In this document: positions 54,876 to 63,475 of the stretch, one piece after another | Layout of the letters: the number at the start of each line of letters is the position of its first letter | Numbering within the stretch: position 1 is the stretch's first letter | Assembly (NCBI RefSeq): GCF_000020585.3 | Contig: NC_011138.3 | Coordinates: forward strand, 783,562 to 847,561 | Direction of reading: 5' to 3' | Source: Alteromonas mediterranea DE | GTDB lineage: Bacteria; Pseudomonadota; Gammaproteobacteria; Enterobacterales; Alteromonadaceae | DNA length: 64,000 nt | Notes under the pieces: generated by a model | The model's database searches: none | What the model was told of the DNA's origin: nothing | What the model saw: the letters and a program-made list of their open reading frames with translations, nothing else | Made by a program: the position numbers and the translations under genes

Positions 54876-56444
54876 TTACGCTGAACGTAATTCTCGACGT
54901 AAAATTTTACCCACTGTGGATTTGGGAAGTTCTTCTAATACGGTGATAGATTTTGGGATTTTGTAGTTGGTTAAGTGCTTTTTGCAGAATTCGGTTACAT
55001 CATCGGTGGATACTTCACTGGATAACGTAATGTAGGCGCATACCCTTTCGCCAGTTTTATCGTCGGGCTTTCCTACCACTGCAGCTTCCATCACATTGGG
55101 GTGAGAGGTTAATACGTCTTCTATTTCGTTCGGGTACACGTTAAAGCCAGACACAATGATCATGTCTTTAAGGCGATCTACTATTTTTATAGCACCAGAT
55201 TCTGTGCGTATGCCGATGTCTCCGGTTTTAAAAAAGCCATCTTCGGTCATGACTTTTGCCGTCTCGTCATCACGGTTCCAATATCCCATCATTACTTGTG
55301 GCCCGCGCACCGCTATCTGCCCAGAGTCGCCTTCTTCAACTGGTTTATCTTGGCTGTCTAACAACGCGACTTCCGTGCCTTCAAGTTCGTAGCCTACGGT
55401 GCCAATTTCTTCTTTGCCTGGAATATTAAATGACACAACAGGGGCTGTTTCCGATAAGCCGTAGCCTTCAGTAATGGTGTTACCCGTCACATCTTGCCAA
55501 ATAGATACCGCAGCTTGTGTAAGAGCCGTACCGCCTGACATGGTGAGATGTAAATTAGAAAAGTCTAGTTTGGCAAATTCCGGGTGACGTCCAAGGCCAA
55601 CAAATAACGTATTAATACCCATGAAGGCAGATATTTTATGCGGTTTTAAGGTTTGTATAAAGCCGTCAATATCGCGAGGGTTTGGAATCAGAATAATTTG
55701 TGTTCCTTTGGCGAAAAGCGCCATCATTCCTACGGTAAAGGCATAGATATGGTATAGCGGTAATGGGCACACCAACACTTCTTCACCGTCTTTAAAGCCA
55801 TCGCCAATACGGTCAAGCATTTGAATACAGTTAGCAAGTACGTTTTTGTTACTTAACGCTGCCCCTTTCGATACCCCGGTGGTACCGCCTGTGTACTGCA
55901 GCATGGCAAGATCATCTAACTGAATCTTAGGGCGTTCGAATTGCGGAAGACCTTTGCCAATTTCTACCGCTTGGCTAAGGGATACTGTGCCATCTAATGC
56001 GGGGGCCGTATTGGGGTCTAAGAGCTCTGTTGCTGATGTGGTAATAACCGTATTGATACTCGTATCATTTTTAATACTAGTAAATTTAGGAAGTAAATCG
56101 CCAAGTATGACTAAGGCTTTTGCGCCGCTGTCAGTAAATTGATGCTTCATTTCGCGCTCTGTGTAGAGCGGGTTGGTATTCACTACCACTAAACCTGCGC
56201 GTAATGCAGCATAAACGACAATGGGGTTTTGAATTAAATTAGGAAGTTGAATAGCAACTCTGGTTCCAGGGGTAAGCTTAGCTTCGTGAACAAAGTAGCG
56301 CGCTAAGGCTGATGACTTGCTATCAATTTCAGCAAAGGTAAGGGTTTGCCCAAGGGCCGTATACGCGGGCCTGTCAGCAAATCGCTGCATTACGCTTTCA
56401 ATGTAGTCGGCAAGACAGGTCACATTATCAGGGTAAGTTATCAT
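54876..56444 (-). CDS. Long-chain-fatty-acid-CoA ligase (FadD-like, AMP-binding)
   Basis: 522 residues from MITYPDNVTCLADYIES at 56444, set by AGGAA 8-9 bases upstream. ATP/AMP-binding motifs are complete: YTGGTTGVSKGAALSNKN near 195 (P-loop), ITEGYGLSETAPVVSFN near 330, KTGDIG near 405 and KSTVGKILRREL at the end with the catalytic Lys. It activates fatty or related carboxylic acids to acyl-CoA through an acyl-adenylate. Its length is slightly below E. coli FadD. No other beta-oxidation gene is adjacent. Chain-length preference cannot be predicted from this sequence. Confidence 0.93.
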   Translation of the reverse strand: MITYPDNVTCLADYIESVMQRFADRPAYTALGQTLTFAEIDSKSSALARYFVHEAKLTPGTRVAIQLPNLIQNPIVVYAALRAGLVVVNTNPLYTEREMKHQFTDSGAKALVILGDLLPKFTSIKNDTSINTVITTSATELLDPNTAPALDGTVSLSQAVEIGKGLPQFERPKIQLDDLAMLQYTGGTTGVSKGAALSNKNVLANCIQMLDRIGDGFKDGEEVLVCPLPLYHIYAFTVGMMALFAKGTQIILIPNPRDIDGFIQTLKPHKISAFMGINTLFVGLGRHPEFAKLDFSNLHLTMSGGTALTQAAVSIWQDVTGNTITEGYGLSETAPVVSFNIPGKEEIGTVGYELEGTEVALLDSQDKPVEEGDSGQIAVRGPQVMMGYWNRDDETAKVMTEDGFFKTGDIGIRTESGAIKIVDRLKDMIIVSGFNVYPNEIEDVLTSHPNVMEAAVVGKPDDKTGERVCAYITLSSEVSTDDVTEFCKKHLTNYKIPKSITVLEELPKSTVGKILRRELRSA

Positions 56445-56553
56445 GTTGCTTGTTCCTAGTAGGGCGTAAAAATTCAATCTACGCCATACAGTAGCAAACT
56501 TAACTTTTTATTTACATCTGTGTTGGGTTATTTAATTCTATAAGTTTTAGTTA

Positions 56554-57030
56554 TTATTTAAGCGCAAATTTATTACTTAAATAGGTGTAAACACTGCCAG
56601 CCGCCACACCAGCCAAACATTGGGCGCACAGCCCTGCGACAGAGCGCGCGCCAGCAATTAGCGTCACGTTTAAGATAGGCTGCATCGCTAGCAACATGAT
56701 TAAAAAAGATAGGCCGCCGGCAGCGCCAAATAATAACAATCGGGTGCTCACAGTGGTGCGGCGCTCTAAATGTTTCTCGACTCGACGGGTAACCTTATGA
56801 GCAATTATAAAAGCTAAAAACAGAGAAAACCCTATGATAAGCCCGTAGGTAGGTAACAGCCCTACTAGGTCTTGGCTTATCATGAACCACCAATCGCGTG
56901 GCTGCAATTTAACGTGAATGAGCGAAAGGTTGATTAAAACGGCAATGGAGTGAAATATACTTGCCAGCAAGAAGCCCACGGCCCATGCAGGGATAAAGCT
57001 AAATAGAATGTGGCGAATGGCTTTGTTCAT
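56554..57030 (-). CDS. Four-helix inner-membrane protein, hypothetical
   Basis: A protein of 158 residues with about four membrane helices: FSFIPAWAVGFLLASIFHSI (10-30), VGLLPTYGLIIGFSLFLAFI (55-76), LLLFGAAGGLSFLIMLLAM (97-115), and a more polar last segment VAGLCAQCLAGVAAGSVYTY (130-150). A basic cytoplasmic loop (KVTRRVEKHLERR) lies between helices 2 and 3. No family is recognised. It is divergent from the sugar dehydrogenase gene and upstream of the acyl-CoA ligase, with 109 bases to that start. Confidence 0.75.
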   Translation of the reverse strand: MNKAIRHILFSFIPAWAVGFLLASIFHSIAVLINLSLIHVKLQPRDWWFMISQDLVGLLPTYGLIIGFSLFLAFIIAHKVTRRVEKHLERRTTVSTRLLLFGAAGGLSFLIMLLAMQPILNVTLIAGARSVAGLCAQCLAGVAAGSVYTYLSNKFALK

Positions 57031-57157
57031 AATTTACAACCTAAAGTCTGTCGACCTTATTTATCCGGTTAAGCTAAATAGCGTGAAATAAGTGCCATCA
57101 TTATGCGCGTATGAATGGGATATGCCATAGTATGCTGATTAAAAGAGGACAATAACA

Positions 57158-58372
57158 ATGAAATCATGGCTCGCGTTAAGCGCTCTGTTATTTAGCACTG
57201 CCTTGTTAGCAAGTGAGAGTGAAAGTGTTAAAAACAGCACATTAAATAGTACATTAAACACCACGCAGCCAAGCGTCTTACAAAGTTTGGCTGAGCGCGT
57301 AGAAATCAACACGGTTATTGACGCGCTGTCCTACCCTAAGGCAATAACAACCGTCGTGGATAAAGAAAAATCAACCACGCATATAATAATAACCACCCGA
57401 GACGGTGAGCTAATTGTTGTTAACGATGAACGAAAAGTAAGCCGCTTCACTTTGCCCTTAGATAACCTTTATACGAAAGGGCAGGGCGGCGTATTAGATA
57501 TACTGATCCCTTTTACTTATCCTCAAGATAAAACCGTGCTGCTGAGTTATTCGAAGGGAAGCGATGAAGCCAATCATTTAGCTGTGGTCAAAGCACAGTT
57601 CTCTCTAACCGCTGGGATCAGTGATGTGCAGCTAGTACTCGACATTGCTCAATCGAAAGATACACCCGTTCATTACGGTGGAAAACTACTTCAAATTGAT
57701 CACGTGACTAAAGGAGAAAATGCTAAAGAGCATGCCTTCCTCGTGACTACCGGAGACGGTTTTGATTATCGCGAACAGGCCCAAGTTGTCACTTCCCAGC
57801 TTGGAAAAGTGCTTGGCTTTACAATTAATGGTAAGCCGCTGGCCGCACCGGCCTTTCCAGAGGCGCCTTATGTGTTTACGCTCGGACATAGAAACCCACA
57901 AGGTTTAGTGCATGGCGCTGACGGTCAAATCTTCTTACACGAACACGGGCCTGATGGAGGCGACGAACTAAATCTTCTTCAAAAAGGGAATAATTACGGT
58001 TGGCCTGTGGTTACTTTAGGAAAAGATTACTCGGGCGCAAGAATCTCGCCCTTTTCGGAGTATGCCGGCATGACCGGACCGCTTGTAGATTGGACGCCCT
58101 CTATCGCGCCATCTTCTATGCTTTACTACATAAATTCAAAGCAGCCTCATTTCAGCAATACGCTGCTGGTTACCAGCTTAAAAGCAAAAGCCTTGTTCGC
58201 AGTATCGCATGACAAAAATGGTTATACGTCAACGAAGGTCTTTGACGCGCTAAATGAACGATTAAGGGATATTGCAGTAGATAGCGACGGTAATATTCTA
58301 CTTCTTACAGATGGTGAAAGCGCGAAGGTGTTCAAACTCTCATTCAAAGAAAGCTACACGGCCAAAAACTAA
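57158..58372 (+). CDS. Periplasmic PQQ-dependent sugar dehydrogenase (Asd/GdhB type)
   Basis: A protein of 404 residues with a signal peptide (MKSWLALSALLFSTALLAS) and a Ser-Asn-Thr-rich short linker. The body is the six-bladed propeller of soluble aldose sugar dehydrogenases: YTKGQGGVLDILI near 108, HYGGKLLQIDH near 170, then GHRNPQGLVHG near 245 and HEHGPDGGDELNLL near 268, where His and Arg residues bind PQQ and calcium, and NYGWPVVTLGKDYSG near 287. It should oxidise sugars in the periplasm and pass electrons to the respiratory chain. Substrate is unknown, and no PQQ synthesis gene is nearby. It appears to be transcribed alone. Confidence 0.88.
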   Translation: MKSWLALSALLFSTALLASESESVKNSTLNSTLNTTQPSVLQSLAERVEINTVIDALSYPKAITTVVDKEKSTTHIIITTRDGELIVVNDERKVSRFTLPLDNLYTKGQGGVLDILIPFTYPQDKTVLLSYSKGSDEANHLAVVKAQFSLTAGISDVQLVLDIAQSKDTPVHYGGKLLQIDHVTKGENAKEHAFLVTTGDGFDYREQAQVVTSQLGKVLGFTINGKPLAAPAFPEAPYVFTLGHRNPQGLVHGADGQIFLHEHGPDGGDELNLLQKGNNYGWPVVTLGKDYSGARISPFSEYAGMTGPLVDWTPSIAPSSMLYYINSKQPHFSNTLLVTSLKAKALFAVSHDKNGYTSTKVFDALNERLRDIAVDSDGNILLLTDGESAKVFKLSFKESYTAKN

Positions 58373-58759
58373 CGATTAATTGAAACTTTGTTTCAATATT
58401 GATGGTAATTTGTACTGGTAGCACCATAAGTAAAGTGAATGTCTGTCATAAGTGCAACACTATTATTTATCGGTATTGGTTTTACCAATAGAGGGTGGAA
58501 GTAGGGTCCATTTAGCTTTTATTTTTCATAAGTTGCTGTAATAGCATGTTTATTTTTGTTTGTTGCAAAGTTTCGGGTTTGCTGCCATTTTTCTCGGCGC
58601 GCAAGATAATTACACGCTAGCGAGATGTTTACCTATCTGATTACTTTCAGTCATTACGTAACTGCTAAAAATCGGTTAAAATATCCCTCATTTTTATATG
58701 CGTATAGCTAAGACCGACTTAACACTACGCTCAAGTAAAACTAAGACCGAGAGAACTAT
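58373..58759. other. Upstream region of acnB
   Basis: 387 bases. It holds a small TTGAAAC-TTT-GTTTCAA hairpin just after the sugar dehydrogenase (58380-58396), which lacks a T-run, and a TTGGT-TTT-ACCAA hairpin near 58477-58489. A lone CTGTCATAAG near 58442 has no matching second half. The acnB promoter probably lies near 58680-58740, but its elements are not clear. Confidence 0.4.
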
Positions 58760-61570
58760 ATGAGTTTGTATTCAGAATATCTGGCAGAGATCGAAACCCG
58801 TAAAACGGAACTAGGTCTTAACCCTAAGCCAATCGACAGTGCTGAGTTGCTGTCTGAAATTATTGCTCAAATTAAAGATACAACAAACGAGCACCGCGAA
58901 GACTCTCTAAAATTCTTTATCTATAACACCTTGCCGGGTACTACACCTGCTGCCGGTGTTAAAGCACAATTCCTAAAAGAAATTGTACTTGGCGAAGAAA
59001 AAGTAGAAGAAATCACCCCTGAGTTTGCACTTGAGCTTCTTTCTCACATGAAAGGTGGTCCATCGGTAGAAGCTTTACTAGACCTTGCGCTTTCTGACGA
59101 TGAAGCGGTTGCAAACCCTGCGGCTGAAGTACTGAAAACGCAGGTTTATTTATACGAAGCTGATACTGAGCGTTTAGAGACAGCATACAAAGCGGGTAAC
59201 GCGATTGCTAAAGACGTGCTAGAAAGCTACGCGAAAGCTGAATTCTTCACCAAGCTGCCTGACGTACCAGAGAAAATCGAAGTCGTTACCTACATTGCTG
59301 CTGAAGGTGATATCTCTACAGACCTTCTATCTCCTGGTAACCAAGCGCACTCTCGTGCAGACCGTGAACTTCACGGTAAGTGCATGATCACGCCAGAAGC
59401 GCAGCAAGAAATTGTTGAACTAGGTAAAAAACACCCTAACGCAAAAGTTATGCTTATTGCTGAAAAAGGTACCATGGGTGTAGGTTCTTCTCGTATGTCT
59501 GGTGTGAACAACGTTGCACTATGGGCCGGTGAGCCAACAAGCCCTTACATTCCTTTTGTAAACAAAGCGCCAATTGTTGCTGGTACTAACGGTATCGCAC
59601 CAATATTCCTTACTACTGTAGACGTAACCGGTGGTATTGGTCTTGACCTTAAAAACTGGGTTAAGAAAACAGACGAAAATGGCGAAATCGTTCGCGATGC
59701 AAACGGCGACCCAGTGCTTGAAGAAGCTTACTCTGTAGCAACAGGTACGGTACTGACCATCGATACCAAAGCGAAGAAGCTTTTCAATGGTTCAGAAGAA
59801 CTTGCTGACGTATCTGCGTCATTTACTCCTCAGAAAATGGAGTTCATGAAAGCGGGTGGTTCTTACGCCGTAGTTTTCGGTAAGCAGCTACAATCTTTTG
59901 CTGCACGTACACTAGGTGTTGAAGCACCAGCAGTTTACGCGCAATCAAAAGAGGTTTCACACGAAGGCCAAGGCCTTACTGCTGTAGAAAAAATCTTTAA
60001 CCGCAACGCGGTAGGCGTAAACTCAGACGCACCACTTCACGCGGGTTCTGACGTACGCGTTAAAGTAAATATTGTAGGTTCTCAGGACACTACCGGCCCA
60101 ATGACGTGCCAAGAGTTAGAGTCAATGGCGGCATCGACTATTTCACCTACTGTTGACGGTGCATATCAGTCAGGTTGTCACACGGCGTCGGTATGGGATA
60201 AGAAAGCACAGGCTAACATTCCTAAGCTAATGTCATTCATGAACAACTTTGGTGTAATCACAGCCCGTGACCCTAAAGGCGTTTACCACGCAATGACTGA
60301 CGTTATCCACAAAGTGCTTAACGACATCACGGTAGACGACCGCGCTATCATCATTGGTGGTGACTCACACACGCGTATGTCGAAAGGCGTGGCGTTCGGT
60401 GCTGACTCAGGTACGGTAGCACTAGCACTTGCGACAGGTGAAGCGGCAATGCCAATTCCAGAGTCTGTGAAAGTGACCTTTAAAGGTAGCATGAAAGAAC
60501 ACATGGACTTCCGTGACGTGGTTCACGCTACTCAAGCGCAAATGCTTAAGCAATTCGCTGGCGAGAACGTGTTCCAAGGTCGCGTAATTGAAGTACAAAT
60601 CGGTACTCTACTTGCTGACCAAGCGTTTACGTTTACTGACTGGTCTGCAGAAATGAAAGCGAAAGCGTCAATCTGTATCTCTGACAATGAGACTATGGTT
60701 GCGTCACTTGAGCTTGCTAAGAGCCGTATCCAAATCATGATCGACAAGGGTATGGATAACGAAGCGAACATGCTTCAAGGTCTAATCGACCTTGCTGACA
60801 AGCGTATTGCTGAAATCAAGTCTGGCGAAGTACCAGCGCTTGCACCAGATGACAACGCTAAGTACTACGCAGAAGTGGTTATCGACCTAGATCAAATCGA
60901 CGAACCAATGATTGCTGACCCAGACGTAAACAACGAAGACGTGTCTAAGCGTTATACCCACGACGTGATCCGCCCGGTTTCTTACTACGATGGTAAGCCA
61001 GTAGACCTAGGTTTCGTTGGTTCTTGTATGGTGCACAAAGGCGACATGCAAATCATCGCGCAAATGCTGCGTAACCTAGAGAAGCTTAACGGCTCTGTAG
61101 AGTTTAAAGCGCCACTTGTTGTTGCGCCACCTACATACAACATTGTTGACGAACTAAAAGCTGAAGGCGACTGGGAAGTACTTGCGAAATACGCAGGCTT
61201 TGAATTCGACGATGCTAAGCCAAAAGAAGCAGCGCGTACTAAGTACGACAATATTCTTTACCTAGAGCGTCCTGGATGTAACCTATGTATGGGTAACCAG
61301 GAAAAAGCTGAGCCAGGCGATACCGTAATCGCAACGTCTACTCGCTTGTTCCAAGGCCGTGTTGTTGCTGACTCTGATGAGAAAAAAGGTGAGTCACTGC
61401 TAGGCTCTACGCCGCTAGTAGTACTTTCAACTGTACTTGGTCGCTTCCCAACCACGGAAGAGTACAAGCAAGCGGTTGAAGGCATTGACCTAACTAAGTT
61501 TGCTCCACCATCTGAAGACTTAGCTGTTAAGCCTAAGTTCGAAGCAGACGTAGCAGTTAAGCGCGTATAA
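58760..61570 (+). CDS. acnB: Aconitate hydratase B
   Basis: A protein of 936 residues, somewhat longer than E. coli AcnB (865) because of internal insertions such as DENGEIVRDANGDPV near 310. It interconverts citrate and isocitrate in the TCA cycle. The N-terminal HEAT-like domain covers about 1-155. The swivel domain has GKCMITPEAQQEI and EKGTMGVGSSRMSGVNNVA. The iron-sulfur cluster Cys residues are in SGCHTASV (near 475) and GCNLCMGNQ (near 840). IIGGDSHTRMSKGVAFGADS is a family signature. AGAGAAC precedes the ATG. Codon use is strongly biased, as for a highly expressed gene. A strong terminator follows. Confidence 0.98.
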   Translation: MSLYSEYLAEIETRKTELGLNPKPIDSAELLSEIIAQIKDTTNEHREDSLKFFIYNTLPGTTPAAGVKAQFLKEIVLGEEKVEEITPEFALELLSHMKGGPSVEALLDLALSDDEAVANPAAEVLKTQVYLYEADTERLETAYKAGNAIAKDVLESYAKAEFFTKLPDVPEKIEVVTYIAAEGDISTDLLSPGNQAHSRADRELHGKCMITPEAQQEIVELGKKHPNAKVMLIAEKGTMGVGSSRMSGVNNVALWAGEPTSPYIPFVNKAPIVAGTNGIAPIFLTTVDVTGGIGLDLKNWVKKTDENGEIVRDANGDPVLEEAYSVATGTVLTIDTKAKKLFNGSEELADVSASFTPQKMEFMKAGGSYAVVFGKQLQSFAARTLGVEAPAVYAQSKEVSHEGQGLTAVEKIFNRNAVGVNSDAPLHAGSDVRVKVNIVGSQDTTGPMTCQELESMAASTISPTVDGAYQSGCHTASVWDKKAQANIPKLMSFMNNFGVITARDPKGVYHAMTDVIHKVLNDITVDDRAIIIGGDSHTRMSKGVAFGADSGTVALALATGEAAMPIPESVKVTFKGSMKEHMDFRDVVHATQAQMLKQFAGENVFQGRVIEVQIGTLLADQAFTFTDWSAEMKAKASICISDNETMVASLELAKSRIQIMIDKGMDNEANMLQGLIDLADKRIAEIKSGEVPALAPDDNAKYYAEVVIDLDQIDEPMIADPDVNNEDVSKRYTHDVIRPVSYYDGKPVDLGFVGSCMVHKGDMQIIAQMLRNLEKLNGSVEFKAPLVVAPPTYNIVDELKAEGDWEVLAKYAGFEFDDAKPKEAARTKYDNILYLERPGCNLCMGNQEKAEPGDTVIATSTRLFQGRVVADSDEKKGESLLGSTPLVVLSTVLGRFPTTEEYKQAVEGIDLTKFAPPSEDLAVKPKFEADVAVKRV

Positions 61571-61593
61571 GCACTTACCGCTAAACAAAACAT

Positions 61594-61627
61594 TAAAAAG
61601 CCCCAACCAAGGTTGGGGCTTTTTTAT
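61594..61627. terminator. Bidirectional terminator after acnB
   Basis: AAAAAGCCCCAACC-AA-GGTTGGGGCTTTTTT: a strong symmetrical stem-loop between convergent genes. Confidence 0.93.
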
Positions 61628-61646
61628 TTCTGACCCCATTTATTAT

Positions 61647-62651
61647 TTACTGAGGCTCGGATGCTACGAGCTCATCGAGTATGCCAAGTAGTAGTTTTGT
61701 GCCGGTGCCAGAGGCAATTGCGTCAAATACATTTTCAACATTTTTACCGTGCTGCCCGCCCGCTAGGTCGCTAATTGAGCGGATAATTAACCAGTCCACG
61801 TCATTAACAAAGCTCACCTGTGCAACGGTTGCTGATTCCATTTCTGCTACATCGGCAGTGTAAACATCGCGAAGCCATTCGCGGTATTTTGCGTTATCGA
61901 CAAATACCGAACCTGTCACCCCGTTACCGCCAATATCCACCAGTATTTCTTTACCCGATGGCATAGTAATAGGCGGGATTTTTTTCAAAGCACGCTGTGC
62001 CATCGCCAATAGCGCTTTGTCTGCCGTAAAATAGGGCATTCTTTTGCGGGTGTCCCAACCTTCTTTAACTACAGCAACCTCGGTAGGGTGAATAAACCCA
62101 ATGTTTTTATAGTTAGGCGAGTGCTTATCAGTCTCCCGTCGCGCTTTGTAATATTCGAGCTGCTTAGCGTAATAGTCCGGTAGCTCGTAGACGTTAGCGT
62201 CACCTTTCTTCGGGTTGATATAGACAGATTCATCGTGGAAGTACCAACGTTCAGGTACTGCGATATCGCCCGGCGTGTATTTCGGGTTTATGGCCCCTGC
62301 AATCCCCATCATTACCAGTTTATCAATAGGAAAGTAATCCAGCGCCATCTGTACGGTCATCGCTGCGTTGGTAATGCTGACACCCGTACTAAATACAACA
62401 ATGGGCTCACCTTTATAAGTACCTAACTGATACTTAACCCCTTTAATATAAACCGTTTGCGTAATCTGAGCATCGTCCATGGTTGCAAACGCGGCGTCAA
62501 TCGCTTCAATTTCTGGCTCGTAAGCAGCAACCACGGCTGTCCATTTGTTTGTAACATTGGAAAAATCTTTAGGGCCGTACTGGCTGGTATCGTCATTTGC
62601 TAAAGACGACAGCGATATACACACGAAAAAAACAAAACTACTTAAGCGCAT
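61647..62651 (-). CDS. Exported phosphorylase/MTAN-superfamily nucleosidase
   Basis: A protein of 334 residues with a signal peptide (MRLSSFVFFVCISLSSLA-NDD), so periplasmic. The fold is PNP_UDP_1: AVVAAYEPEIEAIDAAF near 40, VFSTGVSITNAAMTVQMALD, MMGIAGAINP near 116 and the catalytic-region DVAEMESATVAQV near 272 followed by IIRSISDLAGG. These match 5'-methylthioadenosine/S-adenosylhomocysteine nucleosidase-type enzymes, with an insertion of about 90 residues between the two halves (YINPKKGDANVYELPDYYAK region). It probably cleaves nucleosides outside the cytoplasm for salvage or signalling. The substrate is uncertain. Confidence 0.83.
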   Translation of the reverse strand: MRLSSFVFFVCISLSSLANDDTSQYGPKDFSNVTNKWTAVVAAYEPEIEAIDAAFATMDDAQITQTVYIKGVKYQLGTYKGEPIVVFSTGVSITNAAMTVQMALDYFPIDKLVMMGIAGAINPKYTPGDIAVPERWYFHDESVYINPKKGDANVYELPDYYAKQLEYYKARRETDKHSPNYKNIGFIHPTEVAVVKEGWDTRKRMPYFTADKALLAMAQRALKKIPPITMPSGKEILVDIGGNGVTGSVFVDNAKYREWLRDVYTADVAEMESATVAQVSFVNDVDWLIIRSISDLAGGQHGKNVENVFDAIASGTGTKLLLGILDELVASEPQ

Positions 62652-63054
62652 AGTGACCTTATTTAATTTATTATTTGCACCAATAAGGTGCGGTTGATGA
62701 GCGAGTACTGCACGTTATTGCGATAAATAGCTATTAGCACAGCCTCAGATAGACACTAGGGCAAAGTTCGAGCCAACAAGGTCGCTAAATGTTAGCAACT
62801 TTATTAGGGCGATGATAGCGATTGATAAAGGTGAGAAATCATGGCAACGCTCTTCGTTTATTGCTTAAAATTTGCATACCAAGTAATGTTAAGTAAACGC
62901 CCACCTGAATAGCTAAATGATTCAGAAAAAGCAGCCTACTTAAGCATTTAGCATAGCTTTTGATAAGGTACTCTCGACACCGCAGCACGAGGGTCACCAA
63001 GTTTATCTAAATAGACAAAAGCGCTTGCAATCTTTACTAAAGGAATAAGCTACC
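62652..63054. other. Intergenic region before small lipoprotein gene
   Basis: 403 bases between divergent genes. One short hairpin, GCACC-AATAA-GGTGC at 62677-62691, sits close to the nucleosidase start. An AGGAA site precedes the next gene's TTG. No tRNA, small RNA or repeat was recognised. Confidence 0.4.
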
Positions 63055-63339
63055 TTGAAATACAAAAGCAAATTTAAACATTTAAACTGGGCTAGCACTG
63101 CAGTTGTCATGGTTGGAATTACCGTGGGAGCAAGCGGGTGTACTACCGTCACGACAGGCCAAACCGAAGACTGTATTGAGCAAGCTAATAACGCAGATGT
63201 TCACGGGGTGAATACGGCCGATGAACAACTCAATGCCTGCTTAGAAACTTACCAACTGCGACGCAATAAAGAACGAACGGTAGGTGAAGCCTTTGCTGAA
63301 GACGTGCTTATCACTGTTATTAATATTATTACTGACTAG
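63055..63339 (+). CDS. Small putative lipoprotein
   Basis: A protein of 94 residues with a TTG start at 63055 preceded by AGGAA. A signal with lipobox-like VGASGC places the lipid-attachment Cys at about residue 29, after a basic N-terminus (KYKSKFKH) and hydrophobic STAVVMVGITVG. The mature part has two further Cys residues (DCIEQ, NACLE), which may form a disulfide, and ends with a hydrophobic LITVINIITD. No family is recognised. It ends at a terminator 50 bases on. Confidence 0.6.
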   Translation: MKYKSKFKHLNWASTAVVMVGITVGASGCTTVTTGQTEDCIEQANNADVHGVNTADEQLNACLETYQLRRNKERTVGEAFAEDVLITVINIITD

Positions 63340-63390
63340 AGCCGTTTCAATTAAACGAAAAAACCATCTTACGTACAGTTAAAAAAACCA

Positions 63391-63425
63391 AGAAGGCAGA
63401 GTAATTTACTCTGCCTTCTCTGTTT
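63391..63425 (+). terminator. Rho-independent terminator after small lipoprotein gene
   Basis: AGAAGGCAGAGTAA-T-TTACTCTGCCTTCT is a 14-bp perfect inverted repeat followed by CTGTTTT. Confidence 0.8.
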
Positions 63426-63475
63426 TAACGTCTCTATTTTGAAGCGTTGAAGCGGGTAACTTTTAACGAACCAAG

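Noticed and set aside
58440..58460. CTGTCATAAGTGCAACAC before acnB as a Pho box
   Set aside because: Only the first half matches. The second half at the proper spacing (GCAACAC) has little similarity to CTGTCAT.
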